Assembly: GCF_958450345.1 (NCBI RefSeq)
Contig: NC_088782.1
Span: 62,090,501-62,154,500 of the forward strand
DNA from: Calliphora vicina
Lineage: Eukaryota; Arthropoda; Insecta; Diptera; Calliphoridae
Direction of reading: 5' to 3'
Length of the DNA: 64,000 bases
The translations under genes were made by a program, and so were the position numbers. The notes beneath the pieces were generated by a model. It was not told where the DNA came from. It did no database searches and saw only the letters and a list, made by a program, of their open reading frames with translations. Shown here piece after piece: positions 32,792 through 44,083 of the stretch (the stretch's first letter is position 1; each line of letters starts with the position of its first letter).

Positions 32792-34181
32792 ATAATTTGT
32801 AGGACCAAAGATAAGTTTTAGCTGGAACTGTGTGTATAAGTTTTTTTTTGACTCATTCTTTATATGTAGCTCTCTTACTTGTTTTTTAATATTTATATCA
32901 TTATTCTTATATCATATGTATAAACTTATAATTACTCCATAAATAATAAATAATGTGAACACTTTTAAATTCATAAAGTACCGAAAAAAAACTTTTGCAT
33001 AGAAACTATGATTACATATTTTAGAGATTAACAGTAAGTGGCCAAATGAAGAAGATTTTTTAAAATTACATATTAATAAAGATTTAATAATATAATATTA
33101 ATTTGATTTACAATATTTGTGATTATTAAATAATTTATATAAATCCTAAATTTGTCTTTATTTCGCGGGCCACACACTGTTATTTTATAAGACCAAGTGT
33201 TGGTTTTGTATTCTAAAACAACTACTGCAGACATATGTTTCTATTTATATGCATTTTGTTATTATATGTTTAATATATACATGAACATAAACTTAGAATA
33301 TAAAATGGATTTTAGTTTTTTTAAAAAAAAAAAACTTTATTATTGTCCATAAAAATGTTTGTTTGTTTGTTTTGAATTTTAAGCTACTTGTTTAGGAAGA
33401 AAAAAGAAATTTAAATGAAATTTTCTTTAGAAAAAAGAGCAGTAATCATATAAAATCCTTTTAAACAGTGAAAGTCATAAAAATCTAGAAACATGTGAAT
33501 TTTTCTTTATGAGTTTATTTATGAAAATCTCTAAGACGTATGATTAATGTGGAATTAAATTTTAAATACAGCAGTATGTATAAGTAATAATAAATAAAAA
33601 AAGAATTTCGTAAGAAGCTGAAATTGAAAATTAAAAATGGTTTAAAATATTTAAATAAAATAGTGACACTTTGAAGCTTGAACATTATGATATAATATTA
33701 CAAAAACATTGATTTTAAATAGCTTTGTTTTTTTATTAGAATTTAAACATTAAAAAAGTCTAAAGAAATTTTAAATCCTATATTTCCATTATCTTCTTCA
33801 ATCACGTTGTATTCATAAAAATCTCAGCTAGTTAAATATGAACATTTCTAAAAATAACTTCAATCCAGGTCGAGAGAGTAATGTAAGCATTAGTATAATA
33901 AAACTAATATCTAATTTAATATAGCGTCACTTTTTTTAATTACTCTAATTAAATAAGCTACAAGTAAGTGTGTAAATGTTTTGTCATGATTTCTTCAATG
34001 ACAACGACATGTGAATAATGTTAAAGACATGACATTCCTAACACGCGCTAAATTCATTAAAGCAAAAACTCAAGAGATAAGTAAAAAGGTAGATAAGTTT
34101 CAGTTAAACATGTACGGAGACAATTATTAACCCATTTGTGTCACATACAGACTTTTAAGTCAAGTTGTAGATGGGTTTTTT
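32792..34181. other. No feature seen
   Basis: Long AT-rich spacer. No exon, repeat unit or terminal inverted repeat recognised. Confidence 0.55.
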
Positions 34182-34400
34182 TCAAATAGAAATAAATATA
34201 GCATATTTTTCGAAGGTGCGAGGTCGGGTCATAAGTCCGTGACCCACAATCTCTCGCACTTTCAATCTCCGATCGGCCAACATCTTATCATGAATTTTTT
34301 CAATTGTTTCTGGTGTAGAGTCCTTAACTGGACGTCCAGAACCACAACGAAATTTAGTAAACCACTTTTTAGCCATTGAAATTGATCGTGCAATCTTAGA
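34182..34400 (-). pseudogene. mariner-superfamily transposase, N-terminal scrap
   Basis: The minus strand encodes KKWFTKFR, then GSGRPVKDSTPETIEKIHDK and DRRLKVREI, matching the second DNA-binding helix-turn-helix region of mariner transposases (the RWFxRF...SGRP...DRR(L)(T)(I)REI order). About ten residues between FR and GSGRP are missing compared with the usual spacing. No catalytic domain follows. The DINE-1-like copy at 34558 lies 150 bases upstream. Confidence 0.6.
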
Positions 34401-34557
34401 CTGCTAATGAGCAGGCGAAATTCACTTTTTTCCAATTTCTCCTCAAGTCACGTGGGAGTCTGTTATCAATGGCTGTCAAACACAAACAAAATGGCACATC
34501 TTGTTCAAATTTTGACAGCAGTCAACTGACAATTTTATTTTCAACAAATTTTTTTTT

Positions 34558-35112
34558 TTATATTCTGGATCGTTATAGATAGCGGAATCGATATAGCCAT
34601 GTCCGTCTGTCCGTCTGTGTTGTGAAATCAACATTCCGAAGCCCCCAAATAACTTACATACATGATTCATACATCAATATCTCCGAAATTCTTCCGGCTC
34701 GGTCGCTATTCAAAATCGAGAAAACCTAGGACAACCTCGATTTTTGACCTATATTTGGACTACTAAGTCATTAATATAGACAATATGGATATCTAATGAT
34801 AGATATTTCAAAGACCTTTGCAACGACGTATATAAGACCATAGTAAGTTGGACCTACAATGGGTCAAAATCGGAAAAAATTATTTCTTAACCCGATTTTG
34901 TTTTTCATCAAAAATTTTTTTTTTGTCATAAATTCTTTTTCCAAAAAAATTAATTAAAGAAATTTAAAAAAAAAAACTTTGAAAAAACTTTTTTTAAAAA
35001 AAATTTTGATTTTGTTTAAATAAAAATATTTAAAAAAAAAAATATTTTTAAGTATAATTTGGTGAAGGGTATATAAGATTCGGCACAGCCGAATATAGCT
35101 CTCTTACTTGTT
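34558..35112 (+). mobile_element. DINE-1-like element (hairpin family 2), reference copy
   Basis: Uninterrupted copy used here to read the split copies at 11765-15313 and 46500-50873. It contains the GTCY tract (TGTCCGTCTGTCCGTCTGTG), conserved blocks such as GAATTCTTCCGGCTCGGT-like sequence, a poly-A/T-rich distal part, and near the end a perfect stem-loop ATTCGGC-ACA-GCCGAAT followed by ATAGCTCTCTTACTTGTTGT. Non-coding. Confidence 0.75.
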
Positions 35113-35872
35113 GTTTTTAAAATTGTTCTATACTTTGGTGAAGGGTACACACCATTTTTTATTGCATTATAAGAATCTACACAACTGATTCTGTATGTGG
35201 TCAAAATTTGGTGAAATTATACTTCCACAGAGTGCGTCAAAAGATCAATTGAAATATTACTTTTGTTCTAGATAAAATGTTAAACTCAATTATTTCGAAA
35301 TGGCAAAAAAAATTATACACTATTGTTTTATTAAGGGTACGATATGATAAGGCACATCCCAAGTACACTGTTTTATGTTTTTCTTCGATTACTTTAAAGG
35401 GTTAACTAGTTAAAGTGAAAAACTCACCTGACATTCCAAAGTGTCGTAATCCCCACTGAGTATCCAAAATATGTATGTAAGTAAATTATTAAAATTATAA
35501 CTGTCTAAACTCATTATATAAATACAAAATTATACTTAAAATCACGCATATATTTCATTTTATACATATGAATATTAATATGTGTGTATTTACGTAGGCA
35601 AATCTTCATAAACAAGCGTGTGATAATTCGCATATTAAATCCCAGAAAATTTTCCAATCAATGAAACTGTTTTATACTAGCAAATAGTTCCTAAAATAGA
35701 GAATTTTTATGAATTATTTTTACACTATTGCTTTCACGATACTTTGATCATGATGTTTCGAAATGGCGTTGGATGAAAACTAATTGCTTTAATAAGTTAT
35801 GACCAGTGAAAGTGAAAATTTCAAAAAAAAAAAAAAACAAGGCTGAGATAGAAAAAATTTTCAGTTTAATTA
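35113..35872. other. No feature seen
   Basis: Begins with a decayed fragment resembling the DINE-1-like tail (TTTGGTGAAGGGTACACACC), then unique AT-rich sequence. Confidence 0.5.
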
Positions 35873-36243
35873 TACCCTACACCACCCTACACCCACCTTA
35901 AAGTATATATATAAAAAATGTATGTCACCAAATTTTGTCACGATCGTTCCATAATTAGTCATAGTTCCCATATAGACACGCTTCCGAAAATCACTTTTAC
36001 GTGCATAAATCGCTTAAAAATGTTGGTATACACACACAATTCAACATTGTTAACTTTCATATTGACATAAATCAGGCGACCTAATTTCATGGTGATCGGT
36101 CCATAATTGGTCATAGCGCCCATATAGGGCCCACTTCCGAAAATCACTCAAAAATATAAATTATTGAAATTTTAAAAGAAAAATGTTTTTGCTCTTTTAC
36201 TTAGTGTAGGGTCGGGCTTGACCGACCATACTTTCTTACTTGT
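35873..36243 (+). mobile_element. DINE-1-like element (hairpin family 1), internally deleted
   Basis: It has the 5' TATACCCTACACCACCCTAC and the 3' blocks (GATCGGTCCATAATTGGTCA, then GGTCGGGCTTGACCGACC and TTTCTTACTTGTAT) but lacks the microsatellite core present at 31320-31352. Confidence 0.75.
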
Positions 36244-37510
36244 ATATTTTTGGAAATCCCTCGGCTAGGTCATTCGTGACTGTGCTGTTCATCTCTAATA
36301 AATTCTGAGTTATGTGCATTTAAAAATTTAAATTTCTAAATTTTGACATAACGTGGTCTGCTTTTTTAAAAATATAGGTCGTAATTTCGGACCGAATAGA
36401 CTCGAATTTTTTTTTAGTGAGACAACGAAATTACCAATAATATAAAGCAGATTTCAGAGCAATATCAATTATGCATCCAAAAATACACTTTTTTTGGACG
36501 AAAAGGTGACTTAATACTTTTTTTAATAAAATAAAACTATTTTTAAGAATATATAACAATTTTATATTTTTCTGTAAGGTATCTTTATGGAGAACATTCG
36601 GGTATAAAAAACTTGTCCTACTCTGTTCGGAATTTGACATATTTTTTTATCAAAATTTCAAATTTGGTCTGGTTGGTTGGTTGGTTGGTTGGTTGGTTGG
36701 TTGGCTGGTTGTCCATGTAAACCTTATGCGCAGAGTACAGGTCGCAATTTTGAAGATATTTCGATCAAATTCTGGTACATATTATTTTTTCGGCCCAAGA
36801 AGCAAGCCTATTGAAACTGGCTGAAATCGGTCCATTATTTCACCTAGCACCCATACAAATGTCCTCTCGAAATTGGACTTTATCGGCCATAAATGTTTAA
36901 TTTATAAATGTATATCCACAAATTGCGCTCCAAATAAGTTTTATATATACAAAATGCATGTCACCTAATTTTGTTACGATCGGTCCATAATTAGTCATAG
37001 CTCCCATATAGATCCGCTTCCGGAAATCACTTTAACGTGCATAAATCTCTTAAAAATTTTGGTATATACACAAAATTCAACATAAATAACTTTCATATAG
37101 ACATAAACGACACGAGCGAATTTCATGGTGATCGGTCCATAATTGGTCATAGCTCCCATGTAAGGCCCACTTCCGAAAATCACTCACGAATATAAATTAT
37201 TGATATTTTAAAAGAAAAATTTTTTTTGCTCATTTACTTGGTGTAGGGTATTTATTATATGGTCGGGCTTGACCGACAATACTTTCTTACTTGTTTTATT
37301 TGCAAATCGTTTATTTTTGGATCCATTATTCTAAAATCGTTTGTATATTATTGGTAATTTAGTGGTCGAGGCCATTCTGTCCAAAAAATACTAACTATAT
37401 TTTTAAAAAAGCGGAACAAGGTATGGACAAAATTTAAAATTTCAATTTTGAAATGCAAATAACTCGGAATTTATGAGAGATACATAAATAGCACACACAT
37501 AAACCAGAAA
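36244..37510. mobile_element. Transib-like palindromic element, partial, split by a DINE-1-like copy
   Basis: The two parts (36244-36660 and 37298-37510) match the interior of the 1489-3145 element, for example GAATTTCGGACCGAAT-type sequence and ATCGTTTATTTTTGGATCCA. The termini are missing. The DINE-1-like copy between them is a later insertion. Open frames here are incidental. Confidence 0.65.
36664..37297 (+). mobile_element. DINE-1-like element (hairpin family 1) with expanded GGTT tract
   Basis: It lacks the extreme 5' end but keeps the rest of the family to TTTCTTACTTGTTTTA. The core microsatellite is an expanded (TTGG)n of about nine repeats at 36669-36704, where the 31184 copy has only a short GGTT/GGCT tract. 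Confidence 0.75.
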
Positions 37511-38446
37511 AATAGTTTGCCATATTATACTTAAGTATACTTGTTATAATATTCCTCATACGGCGTGGTGGCCAATGGAAAAAATACAAATTTAATGCTT
37601 TCGTAATTAATATGTAGCTTTATAATTACTGATACGATTTGCCGCTCTGATTTATTGCAGAATGACCTACAGGGTCCATTAATTGACCATTGCGGGAATG
37701 AACAAGTTTTTGGAGAACAGAAATTGTAGAAATAAAGATTTTTTATACTTTTGTAACACATCGAAATATTCACCACAAAAGTATATATATTCTGGTTCCT
37801 TATAGATTTCTAAGATGACCTTGCTTTGTCCGTCCGTCTGTACAGCTGTTGAAGACACGATAGGACCTACAGGAGAGGGCTGTGTTGATCTGAAATATTT
37901 GATATTGAAAATGCGGTCATGGACCAAACTGTAATATAACCTCCAAGAATATTGATATTTTTCAAAACATTTTGCAATTTCCTTTAAATATAAATATTAA
38001 ATATAAGATTCGGTGTAGCTAGGTGTAATAATCATTATTTCATTGGGCACAAGTGACAATAAATAATTGTTTTAATAACTCACACGATATGTTAAATGAA
38101 AAACAAGAAAATATTTTGCATGTAACTTGTATAAATGAGTTTTACTTTACATTTCATTAATATGGATAAAGATGTTTTTTACGATACTCATACTTACATG
38201 GGTTCACGTGGAATGTTTTCAAGAGTAAATAAAAAAAAAATTCAGCACTGTAAAATAATCATTAATTTCTCTGCATGGGTTTATTTTTGCAACATAAATA
38301 TTGAAAAAAACAGTAATGGTATTCATGATGTTATATTGGAATTGTGAATCCCAGGTATATACAATATACTTGTATGACAAGATAAATTTTCAAGTGTGAA
38401 TATATTCAACTTGCCTGTAGATCTTTAAATGCTTAAATATAACGAG
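37511..38446. other. Decayed DINE-1-like fragment at about 37780-38030; otherwise nothing
   Basis: GGTTCCTTATAGATTTCTAA, TTTGTCCGTCCGTCTGTACA and a late ATTCGGTGTAGCTAGGTGTA mark a worn copy of the hairpin-2 family. The rest is AT-rich with no gene. Confidence 0.5.
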
Positions 38447-38454
38447 CCCCAATC

Positions 38455-38645
38455 GCAAAAATAACGTAAGCGACATTTTTTTCAAAATTGACTTTTTAAT
38501 AAAAATCGATAGAAAATTGTCGTGCGCATCAACATTAGAAATAATGAAAATTAAGTGTTTATATATACAGAGATAACGCAATTTCAATTATATCGTAAGC
38601 GACGCTCACCTTTTTGCTTTACCGCAAAAATAACGTAAGCGACAT
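38455..38645. repeat. Direct repeat CGCAAAAATAACGTAAGCGA
   Basis: The 20-mer occurs at about 38455 and again near 38623. A shortened form, TAAAAATAACGTAAGC, is at about 39742, on the other side of the transposon-like relic. These could be subterminal repeats of that relic's element, but no terminal inverted repeats were found. Confidence 0.6.
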
Positions 38646-39740
38646 AAAAGCAAAAAAGGGCAGTAAATGAAAGTAGAAGTAGCCGAAGAACTAGAGAGAA
38701 AATCAAAAGAAATTTAAATACAAAAAGATAGATGTACTAAATGTGATCAAGGAAAAAAATTTAGACAGCAGTCACCTCCAAACAGAAGAATTTAAGTTTA
38801 AGAATTTTTTTGAAAGAACAAAAACAAAGGACGGAAAATATTTTGTTTTTATGTGCTAGTTTCGACCTTAAAAATGTTTTGAATATGCCTCATAGTAAAA
38901 CAGGTAAGAAAGTATGGTTGGTCAAGCCCGACCATATAATACCCTACACTATGTAAAAGAGCAAAATCATTTTTCTTTTAAAATTTCAATAATTTATATT
39001 TTTGAGTGATTTTCGAAATGGTCCTTATATGTGAGCTATGACCAATTATGGACCGATCATCATGAAATTAGGTCGTGTGATTTATGTTTAAAGTTATTTA
39101 TGTTGAATTTTATGTATATACCATCATTTTTAAGAGATTTATGTACGTTAAAGTGATTTTCGGAAGCTGGTCTTATATGGGAGCTATAACTAATTATGGG
39201 CCGATCAAAATAGAATTTGGAGACATGAATTCCGTATATATAAAACTTATTTGGAGCAAAATTTGTGGATATATCCATATAAATTAAACACTTATGACCG
39301 TTAAAGGCCAGTTTCAATATGTACCAAATTTTATCGAAATATGTATCTTCGCAATTGAGGTCTGTACTCTACGCACAAGCTTTACATGGACAGCCAGCCA
39401 GCCAGCCAGACGGACATCGTTTAATCGACTCAGATGCCTGGAAGTAAGTAAGTATGACCATGTTGCCTGTTGATTCTATTCACAGCACAATAGAATCACT
39501 TACTCGAAACCGAACTGCATGGGCTCCTAGTGAGTGGCCTACAGTTATTCGAAGTGCAAGAACAAACCCTTGCGGTCATGAATGTATATCGTTAAAGCAC
39601 TCTGATTTTCTAAACTGGAAAATGTTTTCTGATCTGCTTCTTTCTGCAATTTTTGACACAACCTTGATTAAGACAATATTTTTTCTTTTTAAAGCGTTTA
39701 TCGCGCCACAATTTAGTCTCAGCTGCCTATAATAGAGACG
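38640..39740 (+). pseudogene. Relic of a transposon ORF resembling insect DUF7869-type proteins
   Basis: Three short blocks occur in the order expected for a large uncharacterised transposon-linked protein family. DRCTKCDQG (about 38730-38760) has a Cys pair like the family's CxxC(D/E) segment. FDLKNVLNMPHSKT (about 38854-38897) resembles its FDLQ.xLPxP segment. VDSIHSTIESLTRNRTAW with CGHECISLKHSDFLNWK (39466-39620) resembles its D(S/A)xHxxIE and NW(K) segments. The last block is within a 92-residue open frame (39454-39732). The middle of the protein is missing and a DINE-1-like copy (38902-39434, minus) sits between the second and third blocks. The match is by recalled family patterns only; a coincidental open frame remains possible. 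Confidence 0.4.
38902..39434 (-). mobile_element. DINE-1-like element (hairpin family 1), minus copy
   Basis: It reads from ACAGGTAAGAAAGTATGGTT and the hairpin GGTTGGTCAAGCCCGACC, through the conserved GACCAATTATGGACCGATCA block, to CAGCCAGCCAGCCAGACGGA and CATCGTTTAATCGACTCAGA, i.e. up to the GTCY core and beyond but not the 5' end. Confidence 0.75.
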
Positions 39741-39993
39741 GTAAAAATAACGTAAGCTCTAAAACTAATTTGTTGTTCACAAAATTAACTTATAAATGCA
39801 TTTATCGCATATATGATACCATTAATGGACTACATTTTAATTTTCAAAGAAATCCTTCGCACAACTTAAAAAATAACGAAAAAACTCTCTCCTATTAAAT
39901 TTGATTTTTGGCGGTTAGTGCTCGATATTATAATAAATCATTTAATAAATAGTTTATAAGATCCTAGCAGTTCTAGGAGACTATCCCGAACTA

Positions 39994-42864
39994 ATGACTT
40001 TACCTATCATTTTTTTTTTCTCCGTCTATGCTCATGTTTGTCTCCATCGGCCGAATGTTTTCGCCTTATGTGAAACGCAGGTATCCGATAATGCTGATCC
40101 ACAGGATTTTCAGATTCCTGGGTATCACTTTCTGTCGCTTTTTAACTTTCATCGGGGCATTGCCATGTACATACGCAATGAAGTTGTGTACCAGTACCAG
40201 CAATCATTAGGTACGCATGATGTAGAATTTAACTGTCTCTGGGTTAAGTTCAAAATCAGGGCACACTGTTTGCACTTCGGGTTTCTCTATAGAAGTCCAA
40301 ACGCGGGAATTGATATTACTATATCCAGCTTCGATGCCCTTTCCGATTCCATATCGAAGATTCTTGAGAGTTGTCCGAACAGTGAAATTGTTGTTGCTGG
40401 TGATTTTAATGTTCATAATTCCTCTTGGCTTCACCATTCAAGTCATACAACTGCAGAAGGCCAATATGTTGAACTATTCGCGGCGCACAATCACCTTGCG
40501 CAATTAGTGAATGAACCAACGCATATTTCATGCGTTGATGGGCACCAAAATAACATCCTCGACCTTTTTCTAACTTCACACCCTGACAAGTATGAAGTAG
40601 ATGTTTTTGCACCTCTTGGTAATTCAGATCATTGTACCATTTCCGCCTCCTTTTCGCTCTCTGAACTTCGTAACGTTTCACGACCAGCTACGAAACGCTC
40701 AACTTTTATTTACGAAAAGGCTCGTTGGGCTGAGCTCAACGAGTTCTTTAGGCATTTTAATTGGAAACTTTGTTTCTTAGACAATAGTGTCAATGCCATG
40801 GCGAAAATGGTTGAAAACATAATTATGATGGGGATGAAAACATTCATTCCATCAAAAAAAATTTCGACTAAAACTATGGAAAAATCCTGGTTTAATCAGA
40901 AGTGCAAAATTGCAATCAGATCTAGAGAGGAAGCATTCAGAATCTGGCGTTATAACAAAAATGCAGAAACTGATTCGCTACGCAAAAAGGCGAGATCTTC
41001 GTGTGCCAAAGTGCTGAGGCGTGAAAAATCTCTACACGAGCAGCGCCTCCGTGCCAAAGTTCTTACTGCTCCCCGGGGCAGTAAAAGCTTTTGGTCATTC
41101 GTTAAAAGAATTAAGGATAATGCTACTTCATCAATTCCTACTCTTTTAAGGAATGACCAATCATTCACTGACCCGGTTGATAAAGCTAACCTTTTGGCTG
41201 AATTATTTGCAAATTATTCGAACTTACCGGAAAGCAATCAACCACTGCCCGAGCTCGAAAGAGTATCTGTTACTATGCCGAATATATTCTTTCGCGCTCG
41301 CGCAGTCAAAAGGGTTTTAGCGGATCTCAACATAAATAAGTCTCCTGGGCCTGATGGTATACCAGCACTGGTCTTGAAGCAGTGCTCTTCGACGCTAGCT
41401 CGTCCATTAGCTAACCTTTTCAGCACTTTATACCTTGCCGGCAAATTTCCAGTATGATGGAAGGTTGCTAATGTAACGCCAATTCCTAAAAAGGGAGAGG
41501 CTAACAACCCTGAAAATTATCGCCCAATAGCAATTTGTTCTGCACTTTCCAAAGTCATGGAGAGTATGGTTAACTACCATCTTGTGAAATATTTAGAGTC
41601 CAACAATTTATACAGCGACCGGCAGTATGGATTTCGTAGAGGACGCTCTACGGGAGACCTGCTAGCCTTCCTATCGGAAAAATGGTGTCGTTCCATACAC
41701 CGTTTTGGCGAAAGTAAAGTGGTGGCTCTGGATATTTCTAAAGCGTTTGCTAGAGTATGGCATGGTGCGCTTTTAGCAAAACTTATTGCTTTTGGTGTCG
41801 GTAATAGCTTCTCTCGATTTATATCGAGTTTTCTCAGAGATCGCACTATACGAGTTGTTATAGATGGAATCTCATCAAACGAGTTCAAGATCAATTCAGG
41901 GGTACCGCAAGGCTCCGTTCTTTCTCCTACTCTATTTCTTATCTTTATAAACGACCTTCTACGTCAAACTTCCAATCCTATCTACTCTTTTGCAGATGAC
42001 AGCAACATTTGCCATTCATATGCATTCAATTATAGACCAAGCCTGTTGGAGATTGGGGCAATGAGGCAAAACATGAATGATACGCTTAACCAAGATCTTG
42101 TGACAATCTCTGAATGGGGTTGTGCGAATAGAGTCGATTTCAACGCACGCAAGACTCAATGTTGTATGTTAACACACAAACGCACAACAGATCATGTTGC
42201 TCCATCTGTTTTCATGGGTGGTGTAAATATTAAGGAATCAGAAGCTCTTGATGTTCTAGGCATGAGTATTCAGTGAGATGTTCGCTGGACAAAACACATT
42301 TTTCGAGTGTCGAAAGAAGCATTCAAGTGCCTTGGTTTCCTTAAACGGTGTAAGAATTACTTCACTCCATCTGATCTCCTTACTATTTACACCACTTATA
42401 TCCGACCTAAAATGGAATACAACTCTCATGTGTGGGCCGGTGCTTCGAAGTCTATTTTGGAGTTACTCGACCGCGTACAGGAGAGGGCGAAGGTGCTTAT
42501 CGGTGACAGTAGGGTATCCAGCTCTATTGACTCACTGGAACATCGTCGCAATGTGGGTTGTGTTTCACTGTTCTACCGATACTACAATGGTATGTGCTCT
42601 GCAGAAATTAGGGAACTTGTTCCCGAAACCCGTAGTTTTTTACGCAACACACGTTCTTCGGCAAGGGCTCACCAATTCGTTGTCGACTGGAAAGTGGATC
42701 GCACAACACATTACAGAGAAAATTCGTTCTTTAGCCGTACTGTCCGTATGTGGAATAATCTTCCTCCTGAAGTCTTTCATGTCACTTTCAATATAGGAAA
42801 ATTCAAATCTAATGTCCACAAACACTACTCCCTCTATCCTTTCTCCCATAACATATTTTCCTAG
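39994..42864 (+). pseudogene. LINE endonuclease-reverse transcriptase, two in-frame TGA stops
   Basis: One reading frame runs over about 950 codons, interrupted only by TGA at 41455-41457 and 42274-42276. Recognisable LINE sequence begins near 40024. Endonuclease landmarks in order are ALCETQ (catalytic Glu), VVAGDFNVHNSSW and LGNSDHCTISASF (catalytic His). Reverse transcriptase landmarks are SPGPDGIPALVLKQC, NYRPIAICS, ALDISKAFARVWH (motif A, with Asp kept but AFD changed to AFA), SGVPQGSVLSPTLF and YSFADDSNI (the FADD active site). After the second stop the frame continues with the thumb/C-terminal region (TTYIRPKMEYNSHVWAG, VRMWNNLPPEVF). The layout suggests a Jockey/CR1/L2-type clade; I cannot be more exact. 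The first ~50 residues of the endonuclease are missing. The copy should be inactive; frames on the other strand are shadows. Confidence 0.9.
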
Positions 42865-42935
42865 TTCCAACACAATGCTTTGCATGAGTAGGGGTCATCC
42901 CCTGAGTGCTGGTCCAAGAAAAAAAAAAGAAGGGA
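40012..42935 (+). mobile_element. Non-LTR retrotransposon, 5' truncated (2.9 kb)
   Basis: It begins inside the apurinic-like endonuclease domain after a poly-T stretch and ends with a short 3' UTR and the A-rich tail AAGAAAAAAAAAAGAAG near 42916-42932. There is no upstream ORF1 (Gag-like) frame, as expected for 5' truncation during target-primed reverse transcription. It is clearly more GC-rich than the surroundings and little decayed, so it is one of the younger insertions. No exact target duplication could be set. Confidence 0.85.
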
Positions 42936-43566
42936 GTAAATTGACACTTTTTGATTACAATGAGATGGTCTGATAGCTGGTCCAAAGTAGTCAAGTTATT
43001 GGTTTCACATACCAGTTACATACCAGCTACCTAACTGATTACTTGATTAGCTATATAAGTAGATATATAAACATACTAACCGATTGCTTGTAACCAAACC
43101 TTCTTCCGACGACTCTCCAATAGATTATTCCTGGTGGAAAAATTAATTACTTTCTAAAGTACTGTCTAAAATACGTTTAAAGTGACTTCACTCTAGGTTA
43201 CTTAGAGACACTAAAGTGACAATTAACTTCACGCTAGGGTACATAGGATGTCAGTACTTAAGCAAAAAGTAAGTAAACGATTGAGAATTATATCAACACA
43301 ATTTGTTTAAAACTAGTTTGGACGAATTACAAAAAAGTGCAGCATAAAATTTAAATTTAAATTGACTACACTCTAGATTACTTAGAGACACTTAAGTGGC
43401 AATTGACTTCAAGCTAGATTACCTTGGATGTATGTAGTAAAAAATTGAGAGCACACACGTTTCAAATGACCCAATATCAATAAAGTGGAGTCATCCAAGT
43501 GATCAGACATTAAAGACAATTACTGTCTATAAGGATTACATTGACTACTTGCTTAACTTCTGGAAT

Positions 43567-43966
43567 GTAAAAATAAATTAAATGCATAAATATTTCGACC
43601 CTACAAAACCTTAATAACTAACATATAAGTCAGTTGCAAATACAAGGCAATTTACTATATTCAAAGAATAATAATGAAGATCCCTCTCAAATGAACCTTT
43701 TTTATAATACAACACAGTTTTTTACTTCATATTTTTCTCATTTAACCAATTGCCATTAAACCTAAAGGTAAGGAAGAAGCAAGTGCACTAACTATCATCA
43801 TTCTCACCATATGATATGAACATCATTCCTTAGCACAAACTGGGATTATCTTCATGAAAACAGATGTGTCTACCAAAGCTTATTGATGTGGTTCAATTTA
43901 CATAAAAGTACTTCGTCGTTTACACACGTTACGAGTGCCTCACCATGCATGCAAAACCAAATGCAT
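43567..43966. other. No feature seen
   Basis: AT-rich spacer. Confidence 0.5.
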
Positions 43967-43968
43967 TA

Positions 43969-44081
43969 GGGTGGCAGAAAGTGAGATAAAAGTAAACAAT
44001 TTTGAACTATTTCACTACAACACATTTGAAATTTCCCTTCCAGTTTTGTGAAATATTTGTAGCAAACAATTAGTTCTACCC
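43969..44081. mobile_element. GGGTGG-ended MITE (113 bp), TA-flanked
   Basis: Starts GGGTGGCAGAAAG and ends TTCTACCC, with TA outside (43967-43968 and 44082-44083). Very short inverted ends; related by terminus to 62960-63110 and to the element at 58955-59622. Confidence 0.5.
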
Positions 44082-44083
44082 TA

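Larger units (their letters stand above)
39962..43566. mobile_element. CCAGCAG-ended element, copy 2, split by a LINE
   Basis: The left end TCCTAGCAGTTCTAGGAGAC (39962) and the right part (about 42945-43566) match copy 1 at 24607-25334, including GTCTGATAGCTGGTCCAAAG and CCAATAGATTA. The LINE lies between. Compared with copy 1, roughly 60 bases at the insertion point are missing or unrecognisable, so the LINE insertion seems to have come with a target deletion. Confidence 0.75.

Noticed and set aside
36664..36710. (GGTT)n as a telomere-like repeat
   Set aside because: It lies in the middle of a DINE-1-like element at the position of the family's core microsatellite.
41455..41457. TGA as a programmed recoding signal
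   Set aside because: No stem-loop or other recoding context was noticed, and motif A is also altered; two point mutations are simpler. Kept only as a test in the findings.
40207..42994. Open frames antisense to or out of frame with the LINE
   Set aside because: They overlap conserved endonuclease/RT codons on the other strand or frame and show no motifs of their own; 42278-42796 is also out of frame with the RT C-terminus.
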